From assembly GCA_023333565.1 (NCBI GenBank), contig JAJKFH010003173.1, positions 2,170,001 through 2,234,000 of the forward strand: a stretch of DNA of 64,000 nucleotides. Reading direction: 5' to 3'. Every line of letters begins with the position of its first letter. Position 1 is the first letter of the stretch. Both the position numbers and the translations under genes were made by a program. Below are positions 33,233-44,400 of the stretch, in pieces. The notes beneath the pieces were generated by a model. The model was not told the origin of the DNA and did no database searches. It was given only the letters and a program-made list of their open reading frames with translations. This DNA comes from Puffinus mauretanicus. Lineage: Eukaryota > Chordata > Aves > Procellariiformes > Procellariidae.

Positions 33233-34342
33233 AATTAAAGAAAAACGAAACAGTCCAATACTTTCTTTCTGATGTGAGCAGGAGGAACGAACATTTAAAA
33301 CTCTGTACTGCAAAGGAAGGAGTCTGTTCTGTGGGTTTGACACGGGGTTTAGACTGCGTTTGACAACCAAAGCCCAATGCCCACTTGCGAAGGACGTGGA
33401 GACAGGCGCTGCTGGGCAAGGGGGAGCTACTGATGTGGTGGGTTATTTTGTTAGGACCAGAACAGCGTCGTTATTCTCGTTAATAAAACAGGTCTTAGTG
33501 CAAGAAATAGAACGTGGTCTTTTTATTATTTTTTTTACAAGGTTTGTTTATTGCTTAACTGAAATCCTTTGCTGCTAGTACACAATTAAGCCTGGTACGA
33601 CGGACGTTACGTTGCAGGTTGAACTCGCGGCTCTGCTGGGAGCGGCGCACCGAGGAGAGGCGTCGGGACTTGCCGGGACAGCCGGTGGCATGGATGGAGC
33701 GAGTGCCGCATGCCAGGTAAGGCACGGCAAGGGCACGGCTCCGGTGGTGGACGATGCTGCGCGGCTCTGCCCTCGCACCCCGGCGTGACGGCGGCAGGAG
33801 CTGCGGCTCCTCACCGACAGGTCGATCTCTCGGCTCGGAAGTGACCGTAATACGTGGACTCGGGGTCTGTCATCTGCGAGAAGGCAATGCTGGCAGGGGA
33901 TGTTGTGGGGACATCATGACCTGGTGCCCAGGCAGGACAGACAGTTGGGGTTTCTGTGAGCAGGATTTCGGGGCTCGTACCAAAACCCAATTTTTCCCAC
34001 TGCTTTTCTGTCTCTTACTGCAACATCGCTTCGGGGAGAATAGCAGCAGCCTCAAGATCATGTAAACACAGCAAGTGTCCTCTCGTATCCCGCGCTTGCG
34101 CTCCCGTGGTTCCTATCAGCTGTCGTACGTGTGCTCCAAATAGCGAAAGGCTGCGTGTCGGGGAGGGGCGGGCTGTGCCCCTGGGCTCGGATGCAGCCGG
34201 CAGAGTCTGGATCTGTCTCCAGAACATGGATGAGGCTTTGGCTCAGGCTGTTGTATAAACAAGCTCAAGTTTGCAAGTTGGGAGTTGCTTTTTCACCAGC
34301 TTCTGAGAGCACTTGATATTGGGTCTGGCTCTTCTTTTTCTT

Positions 34343-34360
34343 TTTATTTATTTATTTATT
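34343..34360 (-). terminator. NFASC: Cluster of four overlapping AATAAA signals
   Basis: The minus strand reads AATAAATAAATAAATAAA here, inside the inferred NFASC 3'UTR, 3.9 kb after the stop codon. It is a candidate proximal poly(A) site, or a tetranucleotide repeat that only resembles one. Confidence 0.45.
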
Positions 34361-37300
34361 AAGTGTTGGCCCCTAATTTAAACCCTTTACGAAGATGTAT
34401 CTTCTGCAAAAGAAAAGATGAAAGTGTACCCTGCTCCAGAGAGGCTGTGCAGATCTCAGAGAGGGACGGTCACCCCTGTGATGGAGACCGACCCCTTCGG
34501 AGGGGTCCTGCCCTTCGAGCAGAGGGTGGCTGATACAGGGCTCCCCTGAGCTCTCTGCTAATCCTGGGGGGCACGCTATAGGTAGCAGGAGCCGAGGTGA
34601 CTGACCTGTCCCCTCTGGAGAGGGACAGCTAGGGATGGAGAAGCAAAGCAGGTCCCGCAGGGTGACACTGGGGACAGGCAGACGCAACCGCTGGCACGGC
34701 GCACACCCAAACAGGCAAGAGCCGTCAGCACCACCGGTCCTTGTGCGGGGTCTCCATCCGTCTCCTAGCGCTCGAAGGACACTCGCTCAGCAGAAGTGTG
34801 GCAGCGGTGCTGGTGTGGGTGCAGCCTGGCTCCGGCTGTTTCTGGGAGGCGAATGCGTTTTGGGGCGGCGTGGGGTGACCCTGTCAGAGCTGCGGTGGTT
34901 TTGGTGGTCGGAGCAACAAGGGCTTTGCTCCCCACAACGCAGTAACTACCTGTGCAAACATCTACTGAATCTTTATTAAAGGGAGTAAAAAATGTTAAGC
35001 TCGGGATGAGTTTTGACCTTAGTGAGAATTTTCTTTGGGCTCCAAAACTCTAGGGGATGTTTCAAAAAAATGTTAAAATTTTGACTTGACTTTATAATAT
35101 TTGAGTAATTTTTACACCAAGCCAATACAAGACTCCAAGTAATTTACACTGAGCCGTTTGTCCACCGGGCCCTCTGCAGACATCTCCTTCCTTTTCTGGT
35201 TACTTAAAGTAACCTGGTGGTAGGACTCTTAATTGCTTTTGCGAGACTTTTTGGGGTTAGGACAGGACTAGCTGGGCTCAGTCCAGCTCCTTCCCTCCCC
35301 GCTTGCCAAAGCACGCCGCAGGGCACGCACTGCGAAGCTACAGCGTGAAACGCTTCTCCATTTCCAAATGGATGCTAAGAGGTTTGCTCAGTAAAATGGT
35401 GGTTAATGACAGGACAGAAATACAGGCTTTAATATAAATGGCACATAATACAGATACATGACACAGACCGCCCTGCTTCCAGTAACGCCTGACCAACTTT
35501 CTTGAGGTTTGGAGGTGTCGCGTGGTAGCCAAGGGTCTTGTGGTCCCCATTAGCGGTTGGTCCACAAAGCAGCGAGGAGCTGGTGTGCTGGGTGTGAATG
35601 AAGATGCCCAGCTCTGGCGGCAGAGACTCTTCCGCAGTGGAGGCTGGAGTTCCTTTCTCTCCTCATTTCCACCAGTTCTTGGGCAAGAAGTTATGCAAAC
35701 TCAACATTGTAAGGACAGCCGTAGGCATGGGAAGTGATTATCCCCGTGACCGAGGGCTGCGTTACATTTGGCCTGGTGCGTTTGCTTAAAAACCAAATAC
35801 AATTGCTGCATGCCCTGGGAACGGGCTGGGAGATGCTCTCCTTAAACCGGATCAGCGGCGAGCGGCAGCAGTAGAAATAGGCTTGTTGCATGAATGCATT
35901 TACACTGATGGTAGCGGAGCAAGACGTATGGCTCCTACTCTGTAAGATGACACGGATGGAGGGCCCTGGCAGATGGGTTCCTGTGCGGTGGAGAGGGGAC
36001 ATCCCTGCGCTGCCCTGGGCTAGCAGGAGCTCCCCTGGCTCTAGGAGGGGGCTCTGCCTGTTAACACCAGCCTAAACCCTCCTTGGCTCCCATGGCACAT
36101 GTAGCTCCTTTGCTGTTTGGTTTGCATCAGCTCTCTCCTGTTTTCTCTGTGTGCTCCAGCAGTAGGTGCTGAGCGGGTCCGGACTCTTCCCCGAAGTGCA
36201 GGATAGTTGTGCCATTAGCAGCTTAAAGAATGTGGCAAAGTCCATCTCAACAATCCATATTAGTAGAAGTATTCTTGTTAGCAATATGTCTTCATAGCAA
36301 ACCAGCTTGAAAGCTAAAAGAATAATTGCATTAATCCTATTGCATTTAATCCATTATGCTGAACAAAAATGTCCTCCTTAGAAAAAGAAATGAAAGAAAA
36401 ATCCATCCTAACATCGTTCGCCGTCTGTGAAACGGTCCAAAGAAATCCGATCTCTTTCAGCGAAGGTACCTTTGGTTTCAAAAGTGCAGGAAGTGGGAGA
36501 ATACACATGGCGTTGGCCACTAAGTACGGTCTATTATAAAACTCTACCTTCTACGATGATCCATGCTGTCTCAGCTGGGAGAGCTGCCCAGGCATCCTAC
36601 TCCTACTGCTCTGGCGGATCGAAGACCATCGCGTTAGGGGTGCGTAAGCAGTGGGGGAATAGTATCAGTTTATTAAACTTCACGGGAAGTTCGAAGCTGT
36701 GTAAGGCATGTGAAGGAGCACTCCTGTCCGAGACGCTTTGTTAGAGTGTGTTAACGGGTTAACTTAAATCGCGTGTTGTCTTGATATGTAAATAAGACAG
36801 CGGAGGGGAGTCCCACGGTGCAGGCGCTCGCTCGGGGAAGGGTCTTGCTCAGGCTGATTGATGGAGGGGGGGAAGGCCACTGTCAGAAATGAGGAGGAGA
36901 GTTTAGCGGAAAACACTGTTGATCTGGCCCATCCCCAGTGCCTGGGGAAGATGCGGACTCGGGTCCTGCGCCGTGTGCCTTCCTCCCTGTCTCCCGAGGG
37001 ACGCCTGTCCCTGAACCGTTCGAGCTGCTGATCGGGAGCTGCGGTGCAGGTCAACAGCAGGGGATCCTCCACCCGATCCTGGTGGGTGCTTCTCAGCCTG
37101 ACCGGGTGGCTTTCATTTTTAAAAATAAGTGATTTCTGGTCCCCTCATCCTATGTTAATACTGGTCCTGCTTCCACTCCCTCTTTGCTACATAAGGTTTA
37201 TGGAGTTGCCTTTAAAAGAAAGCAGGTGTGGTCTGGGGGCAGCTTCCCCCCAAATTCTTACAAAGCAAGGACTGAACCAAAATCGTTTCCCTGCAATTAC

Positions 37301-38090
37301 CCAGGCAAGCGATGCTGTTATCCTGGGCTCGGAGGGTGAGCAGCACCCGACTGTCCTTCCACGAATCCCACAAGCTCTTCTGCAACCTCTTGTCCTCCGA
37401 GGGTGCTCCGGAGCCCCGTGGGGATGTGGGTGACCTCTCCGTGGGCTTTGCAGGGGTGATGGACCGCGGAGCCTTGGCACCGATGCGAGTTACGGTGCCA
37501 AGGGAAGCCGTAGGGAACCTGCTCTTCCCTGCATAGGTGCTGCTTGGCCTTTCGGGAAGGAGGTTGTGGCGCTGACTTGTTTGGGAGAGGCTGTGGGCAA
37601 GATGCTGCCGTGAGGATGGACATTTCAGTCGTACAGTGCCGTGGTGTCGTTACCCAAAGATCCACCACTTTCCTCCTTTCATGGATTTATGTTGTTCTTG
37701 CTACTCTGCCCAGGCCCTGCTCACCCCTCTTCCCTTCCCAAAACTCTTTTTTTTTCCCTTCCTTTTTTTTTTTTTCTTTTTTCCCCCTCTTATCTGGAAC
37801 CTTCCTGTAAAGATTAAAAAAAAAGAATTTTTAACTCCCTCCCAAAAGAACAAAAAGGGCCTTGGGGAGCCTGAGTGGCTGAGCCCATCGTGGCCCCTCC
37901 GGGCTGGCTCTGGGCGCTGGGGCCAGCCCCGAAGCTGGGGCGCAGGTCGAGCATCCCGCTCCTCCTCCAGCCCCTCTGGCTCAGCCCAGATTTCAGCTAC
38001 AGCTACAACCCATCCGCGCCCCGGGAGTCCTTGCCGTTTGCTAAGGATAAGATGGCATCGGCAGCCACCTGGTCTGCCGGTTTGCTTGGA

Positions 38091-38141
38091 TTTTTTTTCT
38101 TTTTTTTTTTTCCTTTTCTTTTTTTTTTTTTTTTTTTTTTT
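38091..38141. repeat. T-rich homopolymer tract (poly-A in NFASC mRNA sense)
   Basis: Runs of 8, 12, 4 and 23 T separated by single or double C. In the mRNA sense this is an A-rich tract starting about 119 nt after the NFASC stop codon. A similar pyrimidine-rich stretch lies at 37747-37797. Confidence 0.9.
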
Positions 38142-38259
38142 GTAATTGTTGGTTGGTTTCATTCACACGTTTCTGTTGGAGGTAGTGGCAGCAGCGGCTG
38201 TTGTTTAACCCCCATCCACTACAAACACCTCAGGCTGTTTGTGGTTTCAGTGCATTGCG

Positions 38260-38491
38260 CTACGCCAACGAGTAGATAGCATTGACTGGGGAGGTGGCTT
38301 CCGAGCTCTCGTTGCCTTCGGTCTCCTCTTTGTCCTTCTTCACCGTGTACTGGCCGATAAAGGAGCCGTCCTCGTTAAACTGCCCTTCGCCCCCCTCTCC
38401 ATAGTCCACCAAGCTATCGTCACTCTCCTGCTGCTTTATCGTGCCGTCCAAGGAGGTCTGGCTGTTTGGCAGGGGTTTGTTGTCTTCATCG
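38260..38491 (-). CDS. NFASC: NFASC last coding exon: ankyrin-binding tail and C-terminus
   Basis: Seventy-seven codons after the split Ser: [50 protein letters not shown], then [15 protein letters not shown] and TAG. FIGQY is the ankyrin repeat-binding motif; phosphorylation of its Tyr blocks ankyrin binding in this family. Acceptor CTACCCAG before 38491. Confidence 0.98.
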
Positions 38492-41400
38492 CTGGGTAGC
38501 AGAAGACAGACAGACACAGTAAGGGTTGAGAATGGGGCTTACAACCTTCACCCAAGGTCTGGATATTCAAAAATAAATCCAGTGTGCAAATATACTGACC
38601 AGAGACCACAAACGCGGGGTGCTCTGACCGCAGACAGCGAGTGGTGATGTGTCTGGCACGTACGTGCGGGCGGGCAGACAGCCTCCGCGTAGGAGGCCCA
38701 CAGCCGCCTGCGCAATTGGTGCTGTGGTTGGTATTTCTGCAAGCCCAACCTTCACGCTTTTTCTTTTCAGAAAGCAATTTTTTTTAACCTGTATTACATA
38801 CGACGCTTAGATCAGTCCAACTGGATGTACGTTATAAATATCCTTTCCTTGTCATTGCTTATGTTCTTTCTTTCTCTTAGCGTTTTAGCCAACCTTGGTG
38901 TAACCTGGTTTAGTGAGGTTTCTTTCCAGATTTCTTTGCAAAAACCACACTCGGCTGTTTAGATAGCTACATGCAATGGGGAGCGCTCTGAAAGCACTGC
39001 GAGGGGGCATGTATAGGATGCCAAGTTCTGTGCAGCTTCCAAAACTCATGGGAATTTACCTTTTGAATCTTATTTCTGAGCATCTAAGCTTGTTTGCTCA
39101 ATTCTTTATCCTTTTCTCTTTTTCACTAGAAAGATTAAGCCAGGTCACAGAAAAATAAATAGTCTGACCCACAGGAAAAAAACCCCAACCCTTTAAAGAA
39201 ACCCTTTTAACAAAAAACAGGGAAAAGCTGTTTTCTCTCTGGAGGGCAAGGGCTGGTATCTCATAAATACAGATAACATTGCGTGGAGGATGAGAGTGGA
39301 TTACTATATATAAAAATTAATTTTCATATCAACTAGTCCTTAGTTCACGTTTGATTTTATGTTCAGCATGCAAATTCTGTAATATTCCTAGAAGTATCAC
39401 ATATATACCTTAAACATTTGTCCTCCCACCTCCATTCCTGTCTTTTATTGTTGTTGTTTTAGCTTGGGACTCATCCGACTCACTCCCCAGCATGGCACTC
39501 TACTCTGTTCCTTTATTTTTCTTAAAATCAGTAGAAGTAGCAGCCCTTGATAGTCAGTGTCCACACGAAGGTGTTTGCCTCCCGTGAAGGCACAAAAAAC
39601 ACTTTGCTTGGGCCAGGGAGCAAAATGTTCTTCAGCTGGGGAAGGCATTAAATCCTCTCATGCCATTTAATTAATGGCATTAGCGCTCTACAGTGGGAGA
39701 GGAATTTGGTATCCCACAGTACAACACGCAGCTTTCTAACGTATTTCCTTATATCAGCACTTTGTGAATTAAGCGATAATACAAACCAATATTTGAGGCC
39801 TTGTGTTAACTTGGCATCACAATAAAAAATAACTTGTTAGCTTTGAAAGCAGCTTCTTTCTGGGGGGAGGAGGAAGAGACTTCAGTCTGCAAGCAGGACT
39901 GCCAGTTAGAAAGCCCAATAAATGCCAAGTAGAGAGCGGCAAAACCCAGATCCCTTTATTTGCAATATCCTTTCCCAAGGTTTGGGGTTCAGTTAAAGCT
40001 GAATCTAGAGCCCGATTTTCCCTAATGGGGGTTTGCAGCACCAAACACCCCGGCAACGCGCTTCCCGAACCTGCCCCCTGGTTTTACCTCTCTCCAGTAC
40101 TATTTATCCTGTTAGTGCATTAGAAGGGCAAAGCAGATATTCATCAGCATCTTGATGCACTATAACCCTGTTAAAATGGATTTCTGTGGGGCTTGCCGAT
40201 GTGTGCATTAGAGAACCAGAGCACCCAGATGAAAACCATTTGGGAAACGTTGTCCTGAGTTGCATAAATCATTGAGAAGAGGGGGAGGCTTGAGCTGGAG
40301 GGAGGATTTTCAGGACTAAGACAAAGAGTGGGCAGATTGTTTAGGATCTAGTGGGTTTTTTTTTTTTCTCGTATCCCTTGCCACCATCCCCTGGGTGTCC
40401 GGCATCAGGGTGCTGAATGCACCGAGGGCATCGTCCCCAGGTCCAACCCTTGGCTTCGCTGGGAGGGATCAGCTGCTCGAGCGTGGGGCTGGGGGGCCTG
40501 GCTGGTGCTCGGGGGTGCCCCCAGCCCACAGAGCATTTCCAAGCAAGATGCAACTTGCTGGAAATGGGGGTACCCCTGATGCCAGCAGGAGTTAGAGGGA
40601 TCTTGTTTAATGTGTTAGGTGGAGGCAGGTGCATGGGAATCGGGAGGGGAAGGTATAGTTTCAGCTATAAAGAAATAAATAGCTAGAAGGAAGGAAAATA
40701 AAAAAAGCTAAATGTGCCGGACTTCTGGCAGCACGTGGTCCTACCTTTCAAGAGACCTTCATGGTCCATGTGGATAGACCAGGTGAAAAGGAGAAGAAAG
40801 AATGGGAATAAAACAGAGAGAAGCAGAAAGAGCCTGATCAGAGAGAGATATGATGAGGTCTGCATTTACAGGGGCAGTGCTAAAAACCAAAAAGAAACAT
40901 CTGCATTCCTCATGGAGCTAATTGCCTCGTTATACCAAATGGAGCCAGTATAATTGTTCGGAGCTGGATGAGCCTCATTGGCTTCCCCAAGAAAGCTCAC
41001 ACAGAGCAGCAGTGGATGGTGCAGGTGGGAAGCGGGCTGTTCGCCGTCAGGCTGTTCAAAAAGGGCTTGTGGTTGAAGTCCATTAGCGAGCGGCTGTAGG
41101 GAACAGCGGTCGCTGCTGGGGACCGACGTGCAGCAGGACCAAGGGCCAAGTGAATGGGTCGCTTGGTTTCCCCTCCAGCCTTCTGCTGGGTTTCCATGAT
41201 ATAGTCATGCACCAGTATCATGTTATCTATGGACAAGCCTACACCTCCCCCGGCTGGTTTGCCAGACCTCTCCTCCCCTCTCTAGGCTCAGAGGACAGCT
41301 CTGGGTCCTCCTGTATGGATGTCTGCTGAGATGGTCTGTTGGGGGCAAGCTGGCACTGCCTGCAGTGTGTAACCTGTGCCACAGGACGCTGTCCTGAATC

Positions 41401-44400
41401 TGAACTGAAGCTGAACCCAGACGCTAAACCCACTCAACTCTCCCTTCCCAGCGGCCAGGGTTTCCAGCCGACTCCCCCACGTGCAGCTTAAACATTTGGT
41501 ATAATGAGGCACAGTCACTGGCACAGAACATTGTCCAAGGATAATGGTCTCCTGCTTTGAAAATAAGCTTCTCAGCTTAGCCTCTGCTCAGGAAAACCAT
41601 TATTCTGTTAGTGGAACAGAAAGATGTGACAGTATCTCTTAATTATAGGCTGCAGAGATTTGAAAGTTGCATGCACAGGGCATTAAGGACGTGAGATATG
41701 ATGAGAGCATATCAGACATGCTATGTGGAGGTGGGGAGGGAAACCAATGAAGAACTCATGTCAGCTCAATTCCTGTCCTTGCTCGAAATACTAATTGCTA
41801 CCCTCCTTGAGCCTAACATCACAATCATTTTGAATTTAATCAGCCAACAGCGTTTCATATCAATCCTTCAGGTTCACCTTCCTTTCTGCCTCCTTGAGGG
41901 AAGCCTCCTATTACTTCTCCCAGGAAACCTGTTGTTCCTGAGAAGGAGGGTGCAAAGTTTATGGGTTGTTAGGTTTTTTTGTTGTTGTTGTTCTTGTTTG
42001 ATTGGGGTTTTTTCCCATCTAGTCCATGGGACAGTGTGATTGAAAATGCAGGAGCATCTTGGAGCTTGGTTGTTGCCCTTCTACTGACCTCTGCCTTTAG
42101 CTTGCAAACTTTTGGGAATAGGGCTGTCAATAAAAGTATGAGCTTCAGCTAAACAGAAGCTGCTCTGTAGTAGGATGAAGGATTTACCCCATTCCTTCCC
42201 ATTGCCTGGAAGGCAATGCCCCTTGGATGGTGCTTGGGCAGTAACTGTCTCAATGCTGCCAGCCATGCCAAGAGCTTGGTTTTCCTTCTATGCAAGGCAA
42301 GTGGTCCCTGGCAATGTGGTTGCCTTAGGAGCGATGGGGGCGAGGAGGCCTTGACGGCAACCACCTCAACGGACTCTTGAGAAGCAGCTCTCTGAAATCT
42401 GCGTACTGCCAGAAGCTCGGCTGTGGAGACCTTTCTGAGATCCAGGTGACGGAGCTGAGCCTGGAGGGTTGGGTGTGGGTAGCTCCTGGGTCATGAGGTG
42501 TTTCAGGCTTGCTACGTGGTATTTACACCATCCCACAAAGTTGGGAACCAAGAGGACCCCTGTCATGACTCGGAGCATTAAGGGGACTTGTTTTGGTCAA
42601 AGAATGGACACTAGCTGTGTAGTATGCAGTTATGCTTATGGCTTGTATCTGTACTGCACTGTAAAATCATGCCTGGGAAGAGATGCGTTTGATCCTGCAA
42701 CAGGACCAGGCTGAGCTAATTTCTTCCCTGCTGTTCTCTGTGTACCAGCCACAACTCTGAAGGGAACATCTCCAGACTGCGATTTGTATGTGGACTTAAT
42801 GTAATTGCCCCGGTGTGGCTCGCCACCGCCAGCAGTGATAACCAAATCTCACAGGGAGGTGAGGGAGGTGTTGCCCCCGGGTGTTGTTTAGGGCATTAAA
42901 GAATGGCGACCTTTTCTTACAACGTGCCGCTGATTCTGGTTCCTGCTGGGGCGTATTTGTATTCTGTATCGTGCTATCAGAAAACTGGGGAGCTTTGGGC
43001 TTACGACATCGTTTGGAGAAAGAGTTGCTACTGAAATAGAGTTACCGTGCTACTAACAATATAAATGTGATCGTAATGAGGGCTGCAGTTGTTCTGCTTC
43101 CATTTATGTATTGTGTGCAGGCAGATATATTCTTGCTTCTTCTAAAGTCTCTGGTGGAACACATGTGTCTTGTTACATCCCTTATGGAATCGTAAATAAA
43201 CTCTTCCTATCTTTGCTACCTCAATTTGTAATGCTAGGAATATCAGTAATGACATGGGGTTTAATTAACCCCTGTTTTGAAGTTAGGAGAAAAATTCCTG
43301 CTAGCCTAATTTTGCTTTGGATCCAGCTCAGATGGAAAAGTGCATTTTACTTCTTTAAAGAAAAGCAAAGCCCACCGTAGGTGCTCAAAGGGCAAGTGGG
43401 GTATGCTGTAATACATCCCTGTCCTCTGTCAAGTGTGGGCAATCCAAGGAGACCTGACACCGTTACCTGCTCCTGCTCCTCGGGGGCAACCGTTAGCACC
43501 GCAGGGCTGTGAATGCTGCATTGCACGTGAGCGGGCTTGGGAGAGCACTTGCCCCTTTCTGAAATATCCTGGGAGTTTTCCTGGAGTAAAAATGGGCGCT
43601 GCTGTTCTTCAAAGGATGCCATTTTGCATGAAAGCAGCTGAGTGGAGGTGGGGGGAAATCGGAGCGGTTTTAGCAGAACCGCTGCTAGGCTGTGCTGCAG
43701 CCCTCAAAGGGTGTTTCTGTAGCGTTTGCCTGGGGACCTTCCAGAAAAGCCTTGACTGGAATGCAGGCAGACCCCCAAATCAGTGCTCTTGCATGCTGTC
43801 AGGGCTGATCCAAACATAACTTCGGGCATTTCTCCCCTGGATACTCTCTTATGGGTAGGAGAGAGGTTGAGCTACAGGGTGATATACCTGAAATATCCTC
43901 AGGCTGCTTCAGAGTTTAAATTTTTTTTTTTTTCCCCTGTATGTGTTAGAGGTGTCGTTAAGGCTGATCTGCAGCTGGCGAGAGCTGTGTCCCGGGTAGC
44001 TGATGCCGCAGTCCCAGCTCTCTGCCTGGACTGATCCTCCCAGGCTGAGATGGGGAAAGGAGGAGACCTCAGCAGCATCCTTGCAGCCTGGTTGCTCTTC
44101 CCAGGTTTTAGGCAGGAAATGTTTCCTTTGCTAGAGGACTTGCAGAGGGAAGGAGGCAGGAGGAGGAAGGTGGGAGAAATAATTTAAGAGGCTGTGTGGC
44201 ACCGCGGTGCTGCGGTTATGTGGAGGGGTAGCGCGGTGAGGTCTGTGATGGCTGGGAGCAGATGGGGAGACGTGGTTGCGTGGGTACACATGCCAATGGA
44301 AGCATACCTGTAGTCGAACGACCCGTCTTCTACGTTCTTGTCTTCGGGATTTAGATGCTCATCTTTATTGTCTCGTACTGTAAACAAGCACATCCCCAAC

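Larger units (their letters stand above)
32880..38259 (-). other. NFASC: NFASC 3'UTR (about 5.4 kb, inferred)
   Basis: It follows the TAG at 38262-38260 without any splice signal I can support and ends at the AATAAA at 32903-32898. A long 3'UTR is known for mammalian NFASC. Alternative poly(A) signals are at 34343-34360 (four overlapping AATAAA) and 34972-34977. A Pumilio-type UGUAAAUA lies at 33232-33225. Shorter forms are possible; the extent is inference. Confidence 0.55.

Noticed and set aside
44184..44307. Open frame continuing past the NFASC cytoplasmic exon (YASIGMC onward), possible alternative C-terminus
   Set aside because: The GTATGC donor after 44308 joins exactly in phase to the conserved final exon; the extension is intron sequence without similarity to neurofascin.
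38492..44307. RSLE-type 12-nt microexon expected in some L1-family genes
   Set aside because: I looked for a short block encoding this motif with AG/GT borders in this intron and did not find a convincing one; absence by eye is not proof.
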